From Cedecea neteri (GTDB lineage Bacteria > Pseudomonadota > Gammaproteobacteria > Enterobacterales > Enterobacteriaceae): 64,000 nucleotides of DNA. Positions within the stretch are counted from its first letter, which is position 1. Each line of letters starts with the position of its first letter. The stretch lies in assembly GCF_000758325.1 (NCBI RefSeq), contig NZ_CP009459.1, positions 62,001 to 126,000 of the forward strand. The letters are read 5' to 3'. Below the pieces are notes generated by a model, which was not told where the DNA came from, did no database searches, and saw only the letters and a program-made list of their open reading frames with translations. A program made the translations under genes and the position numbers. Below, piece by piece: positions 9,646 to 20,220 of this stretch.

Positions 9646-10127
9646 AAGCTTCACGCTTATTTGCACCGGCAATCCTCTTCTCGTTTCTGTTAACCGGCTG
9701 CCAGGCACCGCCATCGACGTTCTCTCCTGAGCAAGTCGCCGCGATGCGCTCATACGGCTTCTCTGAGTCAAATGACGGTTGGTCACTTGGGCTGTCAGAC
9801 AAGATCCTGTTTGGTAAGAACCAGTACAAACTACAGCCTGAAAGCTATCAAACCATTCAGAGCATGGCCGCCAAACTTTCAGCAACCGGCCTGAAGCACG
9901 CCCGTATGGATGGCCATACCGATAACTACGGTGAGGACGGCTACAACGAACAACTATCCCTCAAGCGAGCTAACATCGTGGCAGATGCCTGGGCCGAAGG
10001 TGCTCACATCCCTCGCAGTAACCTGACCACTCAAGGCCAGGGTAAGAAATACCCGGTTGCCAGCAACAACACCGGCGAAGGGCGTGCTGAAAACCGCCGT
10101 GTCGCGGTCGTTATCACCGCCCCATAG
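9642..10127 (+). CDS. yfiB: OmpA-like lipoprotein YfiB
   Basis: A 161-residue lipoprotein with lipobox LTGC (acylated Cys20) and a C-terminal OmpA-like peptidoglycan-binding domain containing GHTDNYGEDGYNEQLS and NRRV. In the YfiBNR system it sequesters YfiR at the outer membrane in response to envelope signals and so activates YfiN. It is translationally coupled to yfiN and is followed by a bidirectional terminator shared with rplS. Confidence 0.92.
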   Translation: MKASRLFAPAILFSFLLTGCQAPPSTFSPEQVAAMRSYGFSESNDGWSLGLSDKILFGKNQYKLQPESYQTIQSMAAKLSATGLKHARMDGHTDNYGEDGYNEQLSLKRANIVADAWAEGAHIPRSNLTTQGQGKKYPVASNNTGEGRAENRRVAVVITAP

Positions 10128-10149
10128 TTTCAACAAATTCAGCGCATAA

Positions 10150-10177
10150 AAAAGGGCTGCCAGATGGCAGCCCTTTT
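10150..10177. terminator. Bidirectional terminator between yfiB and rplS
   Basis: A 12-bp perfect stem AAAAGGGCTGCC/GGCAGCCCTTTT with a 4-base loop. The A and T tracts make it function for both converging genes. Confidence 0.9.
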
Positions 10178-10201
10178 ATTTGGATGTCGCCTAAGCGAAT
10201 C

Positions 10202-10552
<351 letters not shown>

Positions 10553-10588
10553 TTATCTCTTATCCTGGGTAAACTGATATTTGGGGGC

Positions 10589-11356
10589 TCACGCCTGCCC
10601 ATCATGTTTATGTTGCTGTTGCGTATGCTCTTTTTTGAACTCCGCCAGCAACCTTGCTTGCTCTTCAGTCAGAGCCAGGTTTTCCAAAAGTTCAGGTCTT
10701 CTAAGCCAGGTGCGGCCCAGCGACTGTTTCAGGCGCCAACGGCGAATCTCCGCATGGTTCCCCGACAATAACACCGCCGGTACTTCCATGCCATCCAACA
10801 CTTCAGGCCGGGTGTAGTGAGGGCAATCCAGCAACCCTTCAGCAAACGAATCTTCGGTTGCCGATGCTTCATGCCCCAAAACGCCCGGAATAAACCGGGA
10901 GACTGAGTCAATCAGCGTCATCGCTGGTAGCTCACCGCCGCTGAGAACGTAATCGCCGATTGACCATTCTTCGTCAATTTCGGTTTGGATCACGCGCTCA
11001 TCGATCCCTTCGTAACGACCACAAACCAGAATTAACTTCTCGTTTGCTGCCAGTTCACTGACGCCCGCTTGATCAAGCTTGCGCCCCTGAGGTGAAAGAT
11101 AGATAACCTTAGCACCTTCCCCTGCCGCTGCTTTCGCTGCGTGGATGGCTTCCCGTAACGGGTTCACCATCATCAGCATTCCCGGTCCGCCGCCGTAAGG
11201 ACGATCGTCCACGGTACGGTGCCGGTCATAGGTGAAGTCGCGCGGACTCCAGCTTTGAATGCTCAGCAGGCCATTTTTTACTGCCCGGCCAGTTACCCCG
11301 TAATCGGTAATTGCGCGGAACATCTCAGGAAACAGGCTAACAATACCAATAAACAC
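10589..11356 (-). CDS. trmD: tRNA (guanine(37)-N1)-methyltransferase TrmD
   Basis: A 255-residue SPOUT-class enzyme of the E. coli length. Knot motifs [23 protein letters not shown] and YVLSGGE form the S-adenosylmethionine pocket. It methylates G37 next to the anticodon in tRNAs reading CUN, CCN and CGG, preventing +1 frameshifting. It is third in the rpsP operon, 46 bp after rimM and 39 bp before rplS. Confidence 0.98.
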   Translation of the reverse strand: MFIGIVSLFPEMFRAITDYGVTGRAVKNGLLSIQSWSPRDFTYDRHRTVDDRPYGGGPGMLMMVNPLREAIHAAKAAAGEGAKVIYLSPQGRKLDQAGVSELAANEKLILVCGRYEGIDERVIQTEIDEEWSIGDYVLSGGELPAMTLIDSVSRFIPGVLGHEASATEDSFAEGLLDCPHYTRPEVLDGMEVPAVLLSGNHAEIRRWRLKQSLGRTWLRRPELLENLALTEEQARLLAEFKKEHTQQQHKHDGQA

Positions 11357-11402
11357 AAGCCAATCCCCACTATGCTAACGACTACCGTATGATTTCGGAG
11401 TT

Positions 11403-11951
11403 TTAAAAACCAGGATCCCAATCTACTTCAATGGTTTGAGTAGCGAGATCGACTTTCTTGATAACCTGCCCATCGAGGAACGGAACCAGCCGCTCCTTGA
11501 TACCAAATGCATCTTTCAGGTTTGCCTTGATGACGAGAACGTCATTCGAGCCGGTTTCCATCATGTCGATGACTTTACCGAGCTGGTACCCTTGAGTGGT
11601 CACTACCTGGCAGCCCATAAGGTCTTTCCAGTAATAGTCACCCGCTTCAAGAGCCGGCAGTTGCGTTGAATCCACGACAATTTCGCAATTGGTCAGAAGA
11701 TTCGCGGCATCCCGATCGTCAACGCCTTGCAGCTTGATGATCAGATCCTGATTGTGGTGCTTCCAGCTTTCCAGCTGTACTTGCTGCCACTGACCGCCGC
11801 GCTGGATAAACCAGGGCTGGTAGTCAAAAATGCTTTCGGCGTCTTCGGTGGAGGAAAACACTCTGAGCCAACCACGAATACCGTAGGAGGAGCCCATCTT
11901 GCCCAACACAATTGGGTTAACAGGAACCTGTGCGGCGAGTTGCTTGCTCAT
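11403..11951 (-). CDS. rimM: Ribosome maturation factor RimM
   Basis: Starting at [12 protein letters not shown] gives 182 residues as in E. coli; an ATG three codons upstream is also possible. The N-terminal beta-barrel holds [15 protein letters not shown] and the PRC-barrel-like C-terminal domain ends EVDWDPGF. RimM binds S19 and assists late maturation of the 30S head. It is second in the operon, 18 bp after rpsP. Confidence 0.97.
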   Translation of the reverse strand: MSKQLAAQVPVNPIVLGKMGSSYGIRGWLRVFSSTEDAESIFDYQPWFIQRGGQWQQVQLESWKHHNQDLIIKLQGVDDRDAANLLTNCEIVVDSTQLPALEAGDYYWKDLMGCQVVTTQGYQLGKVIDMMETGSNDVLVIKANLKDAFGIKERLVPFLDGQVIKKVDLATQTIEVDWDPGF

Positions 11952-11969
11952 CATGACCACCGTGACAGA

Positions 11970-12278
<309 letters not shown>

Positions 12279-12465
12279 TTAAAAGCCCGAAAATTTTACT
12301 GATTTCTGTGGAAAATGCAATCAGCAGTTAATCACTCTGCTGCAAAAGGCCGTTTGCGATGAAGCCAGTTTTGCGACGCCGAACGCGCAGTCACCGGAGC
12401 GTACACGTCGCACGCAAGGATAACGCTCACACCCCGGCGTCAAAATGGTAAGTAAACCAGGGCAA

Positions 12466-13827
12466 TTAGCGGCCAGGGAAACCTGGCGGCATCATCCCTT
12501 TCATACCGCGCATCATTTTGGCCATGCCGCCTTTTTTCATTTTCTTCATCATGCGCTGCATGTCGTCAAACTGCTTCAGTAAACGGTTAACGTCCTGCAC
12601 CTGCATGCCGGAACCCTGCGCGATACGGCGCTTGCGGGAACCCTTGATGATGTCCGGCTGCGCGCGTTCTTTCAGCGTCATCGAGCTGATAATCGCCTCC
12701 ATACGCACCAGCACTTTGTCGTCCATCTGGGATTTGACGTTATCCGGCAACTGACCCATGCCCGGCAGCTTGCTCATCATGCTCGCCATGCCGCCCATGT
12801 TCTTCATCTGCTTGAGCTGCTCAAGGAAGTCGGTCAGGTCGAAGCCATCGCCTTTTTTCAGCTTGCTGGCAAGTTTCTCAGCCTGCGCGCGGTCAACCTT
12901 GCTTTCGATATCTTCAATCAACGACAGCACGTCACCCATGCCGAGGATACGGGAGGCAATACGGTCCGGGTGGAACGGCTCCAGCGCTTCGGTTTTCTCA
13001 CCCACGCCGAGGAACTTGATTGGTTTGCCGGTGATATGGCGAATTGACAGCGCTGCACCGCCGCGGGCGTCGCCGTCCACTTTAGTCAGCACCACACCGG
13101 TCAGCGGCAGCGCTTCGTTGAACGCCTTCGCGGTATTCGCCGCATCCTGACCGGTCATGGCATCAACCACAAACAACGTTTCTACCGGCTTAATCGCGGC
13201 ATGAACCTGTTTGATTTCCTCCATCATCGCTTCGTCAACGTGCAGACGACCGGCGGTATCCACCAGCAGCACGTCGTAGAACTTCAGCTTCGCTTCTTTC
13301 AGCGCTGCGTTAACGATATCGACAGGTTTTTGCTGAGCGTCAGACGGGAAGAAGTCCACTTCAACCTGCTGGGCCAAAGTTTCCAGCTGTTTAATCGCCG
13401 CAGGGCGATAAACGTCCGCTGAAACCACCAATACTTTTTTCTTCTGCTTTTCGCGCAGGAATTTACCTAACTTACCGACGCTGGTGGTTTTACCGGCCCC
13501 CTGCAGGCCCGCCATCAGCACGACTGCCGGTGGCTGCGCCGCCAGGTTCAGGCTGCTGTTCTCTTCGCCCATCGCGGAAACCAGTTCAGCGCGAACGATT
13601 TTGACGAACTCCTGGCCCGGAGTCAGGCTTTTGTTGACTTCATGCCCCACCGCTTTTTCTTTAACGCGGCTAATAAAATCACGCACTACCGGCAGCGCAA
13701 CGTCCGCCTCCAGCAGCGCCATGCGCACTTCGCGCAGCGTCTCTTTAACGTTTTCTTCGGTTAGCCGCCCACGGCCGCTAATATTGCGCAGGGTACGCGA
13801 CAGACGGTCTGTTAAATTATCAAACAT
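12466..13827 (-). CDS. ffh: Signal recognition particle GTPase Ffh
   Basis: A 453-residue protein matching the E. coli length. The N domain (1-85) is followed by the G domain with P-loop GLQGAGKTT, DTAGR and TKVDGDARGG, then the methionine-rich M domain (about 300-453) ending in the M-x-x-M-rich tail MMRGMKGMMPPGFPGR. With 4.5S RNA it binds signal sequences of nascent inner membrane proteins and delivers them to FtsY. It is divergent from ypjD, the usual arrangement. Confidence 0.98.
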   Translation of the reverse strand: MFDNLTDRLSRTLRNISGRGRLTEENVKETLREVRMALLEADVALPVVRDFISRVKEKAVGHEVNKSLTPGQEFVKIVRAELVSAMGEENSSLNLAAQPPAVVLMAGLQGAGKTTSVGKLGKFLREKQKKKVLVVSADVYRPAAIKQLETLAQQVEVDFFPSDAQQKPVDIVNAALKEAKLKFYDVLLVDTAGRLHVDEAMMEEIKQVHAAIKPVETLFVVDAMTGQDAANTAKAFNEALPLTGVVLTKVDGDARGGAALSIRHITGKPIKFLGVGEKTEALEPFHPDRIASRILGMGDVLSLIEDIESKVDRAQAEKLASKLKKGDGFDLTDFLEQLKQMKNMGGMASMMSKLPGMGQLPDNVKSQMDDKVLVRMEAIISSMTLKERAQPDIIKGSRKRRIAQGSGMQVQDVNRLLKQFDDMQRMMKKMKKGGMAKMMRGMKGMMPPGFPGR

Positions 13828-13994
13828 GGTATTTTGCCTAACGTGGTAACTGGGGCCGCAGCTCGCGACACAAAACTGAATTTGGCGGATTATAACATGA
13901 AGCCGCCTCGGGTGTGATCCAACGGTTGGAGCAGGCGACAGGTAACGTTATACTGACTTTTTTGTTCTCTGGCCAATTTGACCGACACCTTACT

Positions 13995-14783
13995 ATGCCC
14001 GTTTTCGCCATTCTTGCGCTTGTAGCCTACTCCGTCAGCCTGGCGCTGATCATTCCCGGTCTTCTGCGGAAGAACAGCGGATGGCGCCGCTTTGCCATTT
14101 TGTCCGCCGCCATTGCTCTGGTCAGCCATGCGCTGGCGCTGGAAGCGCGCTTCTTCACCGTCGATGGTGGGCAAAACCTGAGCCTGCTGAACGTGGGCTC
14201 TCTCGTCAGCCTGATGATTTGTACGGTGATGACCATTGTCGCCTCCCGTAATCGGGGCTGGCTACTGTTACCGATTGTTTACGCCTTTGCGCTGATAAAT
14301 CTGGCGCTGGCGACCTTTATGCCCAACGAATTTATCACCCATCTCGAAGCCACACCGGGGATGATGGTGCATATTGGCCTGTCGCTCTTTGCCTATGCAA
14401 CGCTGATCATTGCCGCGCTATACGCTTTGCAGCTGGCGTGGATTGACTATCAATTAAAGAACAAAAAACTGGCCTTCAGCGCAGAAATGCCGCCGCTGAT
14501 GGTGATCGAGCGTAAAATGTTTCATATCACCCAGGTGGGTGTTGTCCTGTTAACGTTGACGCTGTGCACCGGCCTCTTTTACATGAAAAACCTGTTCAGC
14601 ATGGAAAACGTCGACAAAGCCGTGCTATCGATTCTCGCCTGGTTTGTCTACGTCGTTCTGCTCTGGGGACACTATCATGAAGGATGGCGAGGCCGTCGCG
14701 TGGTCTGGTTCAACGTTGCCGGCGCGGGCATTTTAACCCTCGCTTATTTTGGCAGCCGTGTCCTGCAGCAGTTCGTTAGCTAG
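13995..14783 (+). CDS. ypjD: Inner membrane protein YpjD (cytochrome c assembly/HemX-like)
   Basis: Beginning at MPVFAILALVAYSVSL, 262 residues and about eight predicted membrane helices. It belongs to the CcmC/CcsA-like family; the motif WGHYHEGWRGRR near residue 235 resembles the tryptophan-rich and histidine elements of haem-handling relatives. Its biochemical role is not established. It sits between ffh and corB as in E. coli. Confidence 0.9.
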   Translation: MPVFAILALVAYSVSLALIIPGLLRKNSGWRRFAILSAAIALVSHALALEARFFTVDGGQNLSLLNVGSLVSLMICTVMTIVASRNRGWLLLPIVYAFALINLALATFMPNEFITHLEATPGMMVHIGLSLFAYATLIIAALYALQLAWIDYQLKNKKLAFSAEMPPLMVIERKMFHITQVGVVLLTLTLCTGLFYMKNLFSMENVDKAVLSILAWFVYVVLLWGHYHEGWRGRRVVWFNVAGAGILTLAYFGSRVLQQFVS

Positions 14784-14807
14784 TTAATCTCTTAAAGGAA
14801 ATCACTT

Positions 14808-16094
14808 TTGGAACACATCTCAACCACCACGCTGATCGTCACCCTGATCATCATGGTGGTGGTGTCCGCGTACTTCTCCGGTTCAGAAACCGGCATGATG
14901 ACGCTAAACCGCTACCGCCTGCGCCACCGCGCCAAACAGGGCAACCGGGCAGCGAAGCGCGTTGAAAAACTCCTGCGTAAACCAGACCGCCTGATTAGCC
15001 TGGTGTTAATCGGCAATAACCTGGTGAATATTCTGGCTTCTGCGCTGGCAACCATCGTCGGCATTCGCCTTTACGGTAACGCAGGTGTGGCAATAGCGAC
15101 CGGCGTTTTAACCTTTGTTGTGCTGGTGTTTGCCGAAGTTCTGCCTAAAACCATCGCCGCCTTGTACCCGGAAAAAGTGGCCTACCCAAGCAGTTGGCTG
15201 CTCGGCCCGCTGCAATTCCTGATGATGCCGCTGGTCTGGCTGCTGAATACCATTACCCGCCTCCTGATGCGCATGGTTGGCATCAAGGTCGACAACATTA
15301 TTAGCACCGCCCTCAGCAAAGACGAGCTGCGAACCATCGTGCATGAATCCCGCTCGCAAATTTCGCGGCGCAACCAGGATATGCTGCTGTCGGTCCTGGA
15401 TTTGGAAAAGGTCAGCGTCGACGACATCATGGTGCCGCGAAACGAAATCGTCGGCATCAATATAAATGACGACTGGAAGTCCATCGTCCGCCAGTTAACG
15501 CACTCCCCGCACGGCCGCATCGTGCTCTACCGCGACAGCCTGGATGATGCCATCGGCATGCTGCGCGTCCGCGAAGCCTACCGCCTGATGACCGAGAAAA
15601 AAGAGTTCACCAAGGAGGTGATGCTCCGCTCCGCCGATGAGATTTACTTTGTGCCGGAAGGCACCCCGCTCAGCGTGCAGTTGGTGAAATTCCAGCGCAA
15701 TAAAAAGAAAGTTGGCCTGGTGGTGGATGAATACGGCGATATCCAGGGGCTGGTGACCGTAGAAGATATTCTGGAAGAGATCGTCGGGGACTTCACCACG
15801 TCCATGTCTCCAACGCTTGCGGAAGAAGTCACGCCGCAAAACGACGGCTCGGTTATTATCGAAGGCAGCGCCAATGTGCGAGAACTCAACAAAGCCTTTA
15901 ACTGGACGCTGCCGGAAGACGACGCCCGCACGGTAAACGGGATGATTCTGGAAGAGATTCAGGAGATCCCTGCGGCAGGGACCCGCATCCGGCTCAGTCA
16001 GTACGACATCGATATTCTAGACGTACAGGACAACATGATTAAGCAGGTGCGCGTCACGCCGGTGAAGCCTTTGCGGCAAAGCGTGGAGCAATAG
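14808..16094 (+). CDS. corB: CNNM/CorB-family transporter (YfjD)
   Basis: A 428-residue protein beginning at a TTG codon with AAAGGAA upstream; the same start type and length occur in E. coli YfjD. The order is an N-terminal DUF21 membrane domain (about 1-180), a CBS pair (about 200-325) and a C-terminal CorC_HlyC domain (about 340-420). Family members export Mg2+/Co2+ or protect against Mg overload. It follows ypjD by 24 bp, probably in one transcript, and ends at a bidirectional terminator. Confidence 0.93.
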   Translation: MEHISTTTLIVTLIIMVVVSAYFSGSETGMMTLNRYRLRHRAKQGNRAAKRVEKLLRKPDRLISLVLIGNNLVNILASALATIVGIRLYGNAGVAIATGVLTFVVLVFAEVLPKTIAALYPEKVAYPSSWLLGPLQFLMMPLVWLLNTITRLLMRMVGIKVDNIISTALSKDELRTIVHESRSQISRRNQDMLLSVLDLEKVSVDDIMVPRNEIVGININDDWKSIVRQLTHSPHGRIVLYRDSLDDAIGMLRVREAYRLMTEKKEFTKEVMLRSADEIYFVPEGTPLSVQLVKFQRNKKKVGLVVDEYGDIQGLVTVEDILEEIVGDFTTSMSPTLAEEVTPQNDGSVIIEGSANVRELNKAFNWTLPEDDARTVNGMILEEIQEIPAAGTRIRLSQYDIDILDVQDNMIKQVRVTPVKPLRQSVEQ

Positions 16095-16098
16095 AGAC

Positions 16099-16126
16099 AA
16101 AAAAGCCAGCCTCAGGGCTGGCTTTC
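16099..16126. terminator. Bidirectional terminator between corB and grpE
   Basis: The stem AAAGCCAGCC/GGCTGGCTTT with a 4-base loop lies between convergent genes. Confidence 0.85.
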
Positions 16127-16142
16127 TCGTACTGGAAACGAA

Positions 16143-16721
16143 TCAGGCTTTGGCTACGGAAACCATCGCGGCACGAATAGTACGGCCGTTCAGCGTGTAA
16201 CCTTTCTGCATTACCATCAGCACGTTATTTGGCGCAACGTCGGCAGATTCAACCATCGCAATGGCCTGGTGCACGTCCGGGTTAAACGGCACGTTAGTCT
16301 CACCCACAACTTCCACGCCGAACTTGCGAACCACATCCAGCATCGACTTCTGGGTCAGCTCAATGCCTTCGATCATTGGGGCTAAATCCGGGTTGGACTT
16401 GTCGGCCACTTCCAGCGCGCGATCCAGGCTGTCGATGACCGGCAGCAGCTCATTCACGAACTTTTCCAGGGCGAACTTGTGCGCTTTCTCGATATCCTGT
16501 TCGGTACGACGACGCAGGTTAGCTAAATCAGCCTGATGGCGTGGCTCAATTTCACGCTCGCGCTGCTTCATTTCTGCCAGCTGGGCCTGCAGATTTGCAA
16601 TCTCTTCGTCGCGCGGATCCACGACATCGGCACCTTCTACGGCCTCGACTTCTTCGTGCTGATCCATGACGATATCTTCCGGGGCTTGCTCGTTAGGTGT
16701 TTTCTGTTCTTTACTACTCAT
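16143..16721 (-). CDS. grpE: Nucleotide exchange factor GrpE
   Basis: The start [12 protein letters not shown] gives 192 residues, slightly shorter than E. coli (197). An acidic N-terminal region leads into a long coiled coil (about 40-140) with [20 protein letters not shown], and a C-terminal beta-domain contains [12 protein letters not shown] and KGYTLNGR. GrpE releases ADP from DnaK and acts as a thermosensor of the chaperone cycle. A near-consensus heat-shock promoter lies just upstream. Confidence 0.97.
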   Translation of the reverse strand: MSSKEQKTPNEQAPEDIVMDQHEEVEAVEGADVVDPRDEEIANLQAQLAEMKQREREIEPRHQADLANLRRRTEQDIEKAHKFALEKFVNELLPVIDSLDRALEVADKSNPDLAPMIEGIELTQKSMLDVVRKFGVEVVGETNVPFNPDVHQAIAMVESADVAPNNVLMVMQKGYTLNGRTIRAAMVSVAKA

Positions 16722-16763
16722 GAAATTCTCCGCGTTTTTAGCATTCATCTCGCTGCTTCGCTT

Positions 16764-16794
16764 ATTATGGGGATCAGTTTCAGGGTTTCAAGGG
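16764..16794 (-). promoter_or_regulatory. Sigma-32 heat-shock promoter of grpE
   Basis: On the minus strand the -35 element CCTTGAAA and the -10 element CCCCATAAT are separated by about 13 bp, matching the sigma-32 consensus CTTGAAA-N13-CCCCATNT. The position 40-70 bases upstream of the grpE start matches E. coli. Confidence 0.9.
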
Positions 16795-16844
16795 AACCTG
16801 TCATATTGTCGCAGGAACGTCTGCGAATAAGGACCACCAGGATA

Positions 16845-17723
16845 ATGAACAAACATTTCAACTGCATCGGTATTGTCGGACACCCGCGTCACCCCACCGC
16901 TCTGACCACGCATGAAATGCTCTATCGCTGGCTGCGCGCCAAAGGCTATGAAGTGATGGTGGAACAGCAAATTGCCCAGGAGCTAAACCTCAAACAGGTG
17001 AAAACCGGCACGCTGGCGGAGATAGGCCAGCAGGCTGATTTGGCGGTGGTGGTCGGCGGGGATGGCAACATGCTGGGCGCTGCTCGGGTGCTCGCACGCT
17101 ATGACATCAAAGTCATTGGCATCAACCGTGGTAACCTGGGTTTCCTGACCGACCTTGACCCGGACAATGCCCAGCAGCAGTTGGCGGACGTTCTTGAGGG
17201 TCATTACATTACCGAGCGCCGTTTCCTGCTCGAAGCTCAGGTTTGCCAGCACGATACTCCTACACGCCTCAGTACCGCGATAAACGAAGTGGTGCTTCAC
17301 CCAGGCAAAGTCGCGCATATGATTGAGTTCGAAGTCTATATCGACGAAATTTTTGCGTTTTCACAGCGTTCTGACGGACTGATTATCTCTACGCCGACCG
17401 GCTCAACCGCCTATTCGCTTTCAGCCGGAGGCCCAATTCTTACGCCTTCGCTGGATGCTATCACACTGGTACCGATGTTCCCGCACACGCTGTCTGCACG
17501 CCCGCTGGTCATCAACAGCAGCAGCACCATTCGCCTGCGTTTTTCCCATATGCGAAGTGACCTTGAAATCAGCTGCGACAGCCAGATTGCACTGCCTATT
17601 CAGGAAGGTGAAGACGTGCTCATTCGCCGCTGTGACTACCACCTCAATCTGATCCACCCAAAAGACTACAGCTATTTCAACACATTAAGCTCGAAACTCG
17701 GCTGGTCGAAAAAATTGTTCTAA
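16845..17723 (+). CDS. nadK: NAD kinase
   Basis: Starting at [17 protein letters not shown] the protein has 292 residues, as in E. coli; the much longer open frame upstream crosses the grpE gene and is rejected. The family motifs GGDGNMLGA and [10 protein letters not shown] bind ATP and NAD, and [16 protein letters not shown] follows. It phosphorylates NAD to NADP and is the only NADP source. It is divergent from grpE and followed by the recN control region. Confidence 0.97.
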   Translation: MNKHFNCIGIVGHPRHPTALTTHEMLYRWLRAKGYEVMVEQQIAQELNLKQVKTGTLAEIGQQADLAVVVGGDGNMLGAARVLARYDIKVIGINRGNLGFLTDLDPDNAQQQLADVLEGHYITERRFLLEAQVCQHDTPTRLSTAINEVVLHPGKVAHMIEFEVYIDEIFAFSQRSDGLIISTPTGSTAYSLSAGGPILTPSLDAITLVPMFPHTLSARPLVINSSSTIRLRFSHMRSDLEISCDSQIALPIQEGEDVLIRRCDYHLNLIHPKDYSYFNTLSSKLGWSKKLF

Positions 17724-17741
17724 AAAATAGCCCGACCACTT

Positions 17742-17783
17742 TACTGTATATAAAACCAGTTTATACTGTATGGAAACACAGTA
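17742..17783 (+). promoter_or_regulatory. Two LexA (SOS) boxes of recN
   Basis: Box 2 (17764-17783) reads TACTGTATGGAAACACAGTA with perfect CTGT-N8-ACAG ends; box 1 (17742-17761) is TACTGTATATAAAACCAGTT, with CCAG in place of ACAG. E. coli recN also has tandem SOS boxes. The -10 element is probably inside the box region, so the transcript would run through the ERIC repeat before reaching recN. Confidence 0.88.
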
Positions 17784-17798
17784 ACTCAATCTGGCTCT

Positions 17799-17910
17799 AA
17801 ATAATTCGAGTTGCAGGTAGGCGGCAAGAGAGTGCATCCCCAGGAGCTTACTTGAGTAAGTGACTGGGGTAAGTGAAAGCAGCCAACACCCCTGCAGCTT
17901 GAAGTATGAC
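17799..17910. repeat. ERIC/IRU repeat upstream of recN
   Basis: The central core (ATCCCCAGGAGCTTAC, then AGTAAGTGACTGGGGT) is the conserved heart of the enterobacterial repetitive intergenic consensus. The flanks AATTCGAGTTGCAG and CTGCAGCTTGAAGTATGACG form the outer inverted repeat, so an element of near full length is present. It lies wholly between the LexA boxes and recN and will form a long hairpin in the 5' untranslated RNA. Confidence 0.9.
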
Positions 17911-17932
17911 GAGCTCATACAGGAGAGTGGTC

Positions 17933-19594
17933 ATGCTCGCTCAACTCACCATCAGTAACTTCGCTATCGTTCGTGAACTTGAAATAGACTTTCATCACGG
18001 GATGACGGCCATCACCGGGGAAACCGGTGCCGGTAAATCTATTGCCATAGATGCGCTGGGCCTGTGCCTGGGCGGTCGCGCGGAAGCGGATATGGTGCGT
18101 TCTGGGGCGAATCGCGCGGATCTCTGCGCCCGCTTTTCCCTGAAAGACACGCCGGCGGCACTACGCTGGCTGGAAGAAAACCAGCTGGAAGACGGCAGCG
18201 AATGCCTGCTGCGCCGCGTAATCAGCAGCGACGGGCGCTCCCGGGGTTTTATCAACGGTACCGCCGTGCCCCTTTCCCAACTGCGCGATCTCGGCCAGTT
18301 ACTTATCCAGATTCATGGCCAACATGCCCACCAGCTGTTACTCAAGCCCGAGCATCAAAAAATGCTGCTGGACGGCTATGCCGGCGAGCAGGCGCTGACC
18401 CAGCAAATGGCGGAGCACTATCGTGAATGGCACCAAAGCTGCCGCACTCTGGCGCAGCATCAGCAACTGGCTCAGGAGCGTTCAGCCAAAGCCGAACTGC
18501 TTCACTACCAGCTTAAAGAGCTGAACGAGTTTTCTCCTGTTGCCGGTGAATTTGAACTGATTGATGAAGAGTACAAGCGCCTCGCCAACAGCGGCCAGCT
18601 GCTCTCCACCAGCCAGCAGACGCTGGACGTACTGGCCGACGGGGAAGAAACCAATCTCCAAAGCCAGCTCTATACCGTTCGCCACCTCATGGGTGAACTG
18701 GTGGGCATGGATAACAAACTTTCTGGCGTGCTGGATATGCTGGAAGAAGCCGCCATTCAAATTTCCGAAGCCAGCGATGAACTGCGTCATTACTGCGATC
18801 GTCTGGATTTGGACCCAAACCGTCTTTATGAGCTGGAACAGCGTATTTCTCGTCAGATCTCTCTGGCGCGTAAGCACCACATCACGCCCGAAGAGCTCCC
18901 TGCGTTCCACCAGAAATTGCTGGATGAACAACAGTTGCTGGATGAGCAAACCGGGTCGCTGGAAGAGCTTCTGCAGGCCGTTGCCCAGCATCATCAGCAG
19001 GCGCTTGCCGTAGCGCAGGCGCTGCACCAAAGCCGGGCCAGACATGCCAATGAACTGTGCCAGTTGATTACGGAAAGCATGCACTCGCTCTCAATGCCGC
19101 ACGGCAAGCTCGCCATAGACGTCGAATTTAACGAAAACCACCTGACCGCCGAAGGCGCTGACCGCATTGATTTTCGCGTCAGCACCAACCCTGGACAGCC
19201 GCTTCAGCCGCTGGCAAAAGTCGCCTCGGGCGGCGAGCTTTCTCGCATCGCGCTGGCGATTCAGGTGATCACCGCCCGTAAAATGGAAACACCGGCGCTG
19301 ATCTTCGATGAAGTCGACGTGGGGATCAGTGGCCCGACTGCCGCGGTGGTGGGTAAGCTATTACGCCAGCTAGGCGAATCTACCCAGGTGATGTGCGTCA
19401 CCCACCTGCCGCAGGTTGCTGGCTGCGGTCACCATCACTTCTTCGTCAGCAAAGAAACCGACGGTGAAATGACCGAAACTCATATGCAGCCACTGGATAA
19501 ACGTTCTCGTCTGCAGGAGCTTGCCCGTCTTCTCGGTGGCAGTGAAGTAACCCGCAACACGCTGGCGAATGCCAAAGAGCTGCTGGCCGCCTGA
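17933..19594 (+). CDS. recN: DNA repair protein RecN
   Basis: The start [13 protein letters not shown] gives 553 residues, identical in length to E. coli; an ATG nine codons upstream lies in the ERIC tail and is rejected. It is an SMC-like ATPase with Walker A GETGAGKS (about 30-37), a central coiled coil (about 160-370), the signature [15 protein letters not shown] and Walker [14 protein letters not shown]. RecN holds sister chromatids together during double-strand break repair. SOS regulation is shown by the two LexA boxes. Confidence 0.97.
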   Translation: MLAQLTISNFAIVRELEIDFHHGMTAITGETGAGKSIAIDALGLCLGGRAEADMVRSGANRADLCARFSLKDTPAALRWLEENQLEDGSECLLRRVISSDGRSRGFINGTAVPLSQLRDLGQLLIQIHGQHAHQLLLKPEHQKMLLDGYAGEQALTQQMAEHYREWHQSCRTLAQHQQLAQERSAKAELLHYQLKELNEFSPVAGEFELIDEEYKRLANSGQLLSTSQQTLDVLADGEETNLQSQLYTVRHLMGELVGMDNKLSGVLDMLEEAAIQISEASDELRHYCDRLDLDPNRLYELEQRISRQISLARKHHITPEELPAFHQKLLDEQQLLDEQTGSLEELLQAVAQHHQQALAVAQALHQSRARHANELCQLITESMHSLSMPHGKLAIDVEFNENHLTAEGADRIDFRVSTNPGQPLQPLAKVASGGELSRIALAIQVITARKMETPALIFDEVDVGISGPTAAVVGKLLRQLGESTQVMCVTHLPQVAGCGHHHFFVSKETDGEMTETHMQPLDKRSRLQELARLLGGSEVTRNTLANAKELLAA

Positions 19595-19603
19595 GGCTTT
19601 ATC

Positions 19604-19630
19604 ATGCACGGTGTGTTCCGCACCGTGCAT
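19604..19630 (+). terminator. Hairpin downstream of recN
   Basis: A 10-bp perfect stem ATGCACGGTG/CACCGTGCAT with a 7-base loop lies 10 bases after the recN stop. It lacks a T tract, so it may act mainly in RNA stability. Confidence 0.5.
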
Positions 19631-19813
19631 TGTGCAAAAAACGCCCACCCCATTCGAGAATCCGTCTTTCTGTTACCTTTTCAACCAACTTTTTTATGCT
19701 CCCACTGTCAGAGTTGAGCGCCTTGAGGTTTTAAACTGCTTAAAGGTCTATTATCATCGGCATAATACGAATGAGCCACGCACTACTCCGGCCCGAAAAG
19801 GAATCAAATCACT

Positions 19814-20158
19814 ATGCGTTGTAAAATGCTGACTGCTGCCGCAGCGGTTCTTCTGATGTTGACCGCAGGCTGTTCCACTCTGGAGCGAGTGGTTTACCGC
19901 CCAGACATCAACCAGGGTAACTATCTGGCCCCCAATGACGTGTCCAAACTCCGTGTGGGCATGACCCAGCAGCAGGTGGCCTACACCCTCGGGACGCCAA
20001 TGATGTCCGATCCGTTCGGCACCAATACCTGGTTCTATGTCTTCCGCCAGCAGCCGGGCCACGAGAACGTGACTCAGCAGACGCTGACCCTGACCTTTAA
20101 CAGCAGCGGCGTTCTGACCAACATCGACAACAAACCAGCCCTGACCAAAGGGGAATAA
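19814..20158 (+). CDS. bamE: Outer membrane assembly lipoprotein BamE (SmpA)
   Basis: A 114-residue lipoprotein with lipobox LTAGC (acylated Cys20). The mature domain contains the BamE motifs [24 protein letters not shown] and [11 protein letters not shown]. BamE is the small BAM subunit that stabilises BamD-BamA contacts and binds phosphatidylglycerol. It lies between recN and rnfH-ratA, in standard order, and is followed by a bidirectional terminator. Confidence 0.97.
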   Translation: MRCKMLTAAAAVLLMLTAGCSTLERVVYRPDINQGNYLAPNDVSKLRVGMTQQQVAYTLGTPMMSDPFGTNTWFYVFRQQPGHENVTQQTLTLTFNSSGVLTNIDNKPALTKGE

Positions 20159-20173
20159 GGCTGGCTTGATGCA

Positions 20174-20203
20174 TAAAAAAAGGTGCCTGAGGCACCTTTT
20201 TTT
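20174..20203. terminator. Bidirectional terminator between bamE and rnfH
   Basis: The stem AAAAAGGTGCC/GGCACCTTTTT with a 3-base loop and T tract lies between convergent genes. Confidence 0.88.
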
Positions 20204-20220
20204 GTCACTTTCACACAGGA

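Noticed and set aside
12300-12465. Possible small RNA or repeat between rpsP and ffh
   Set aside because: Several imperfect palindromes are present, but none match a repeat family that I recognise, and no promoter-terminator pair was evident.
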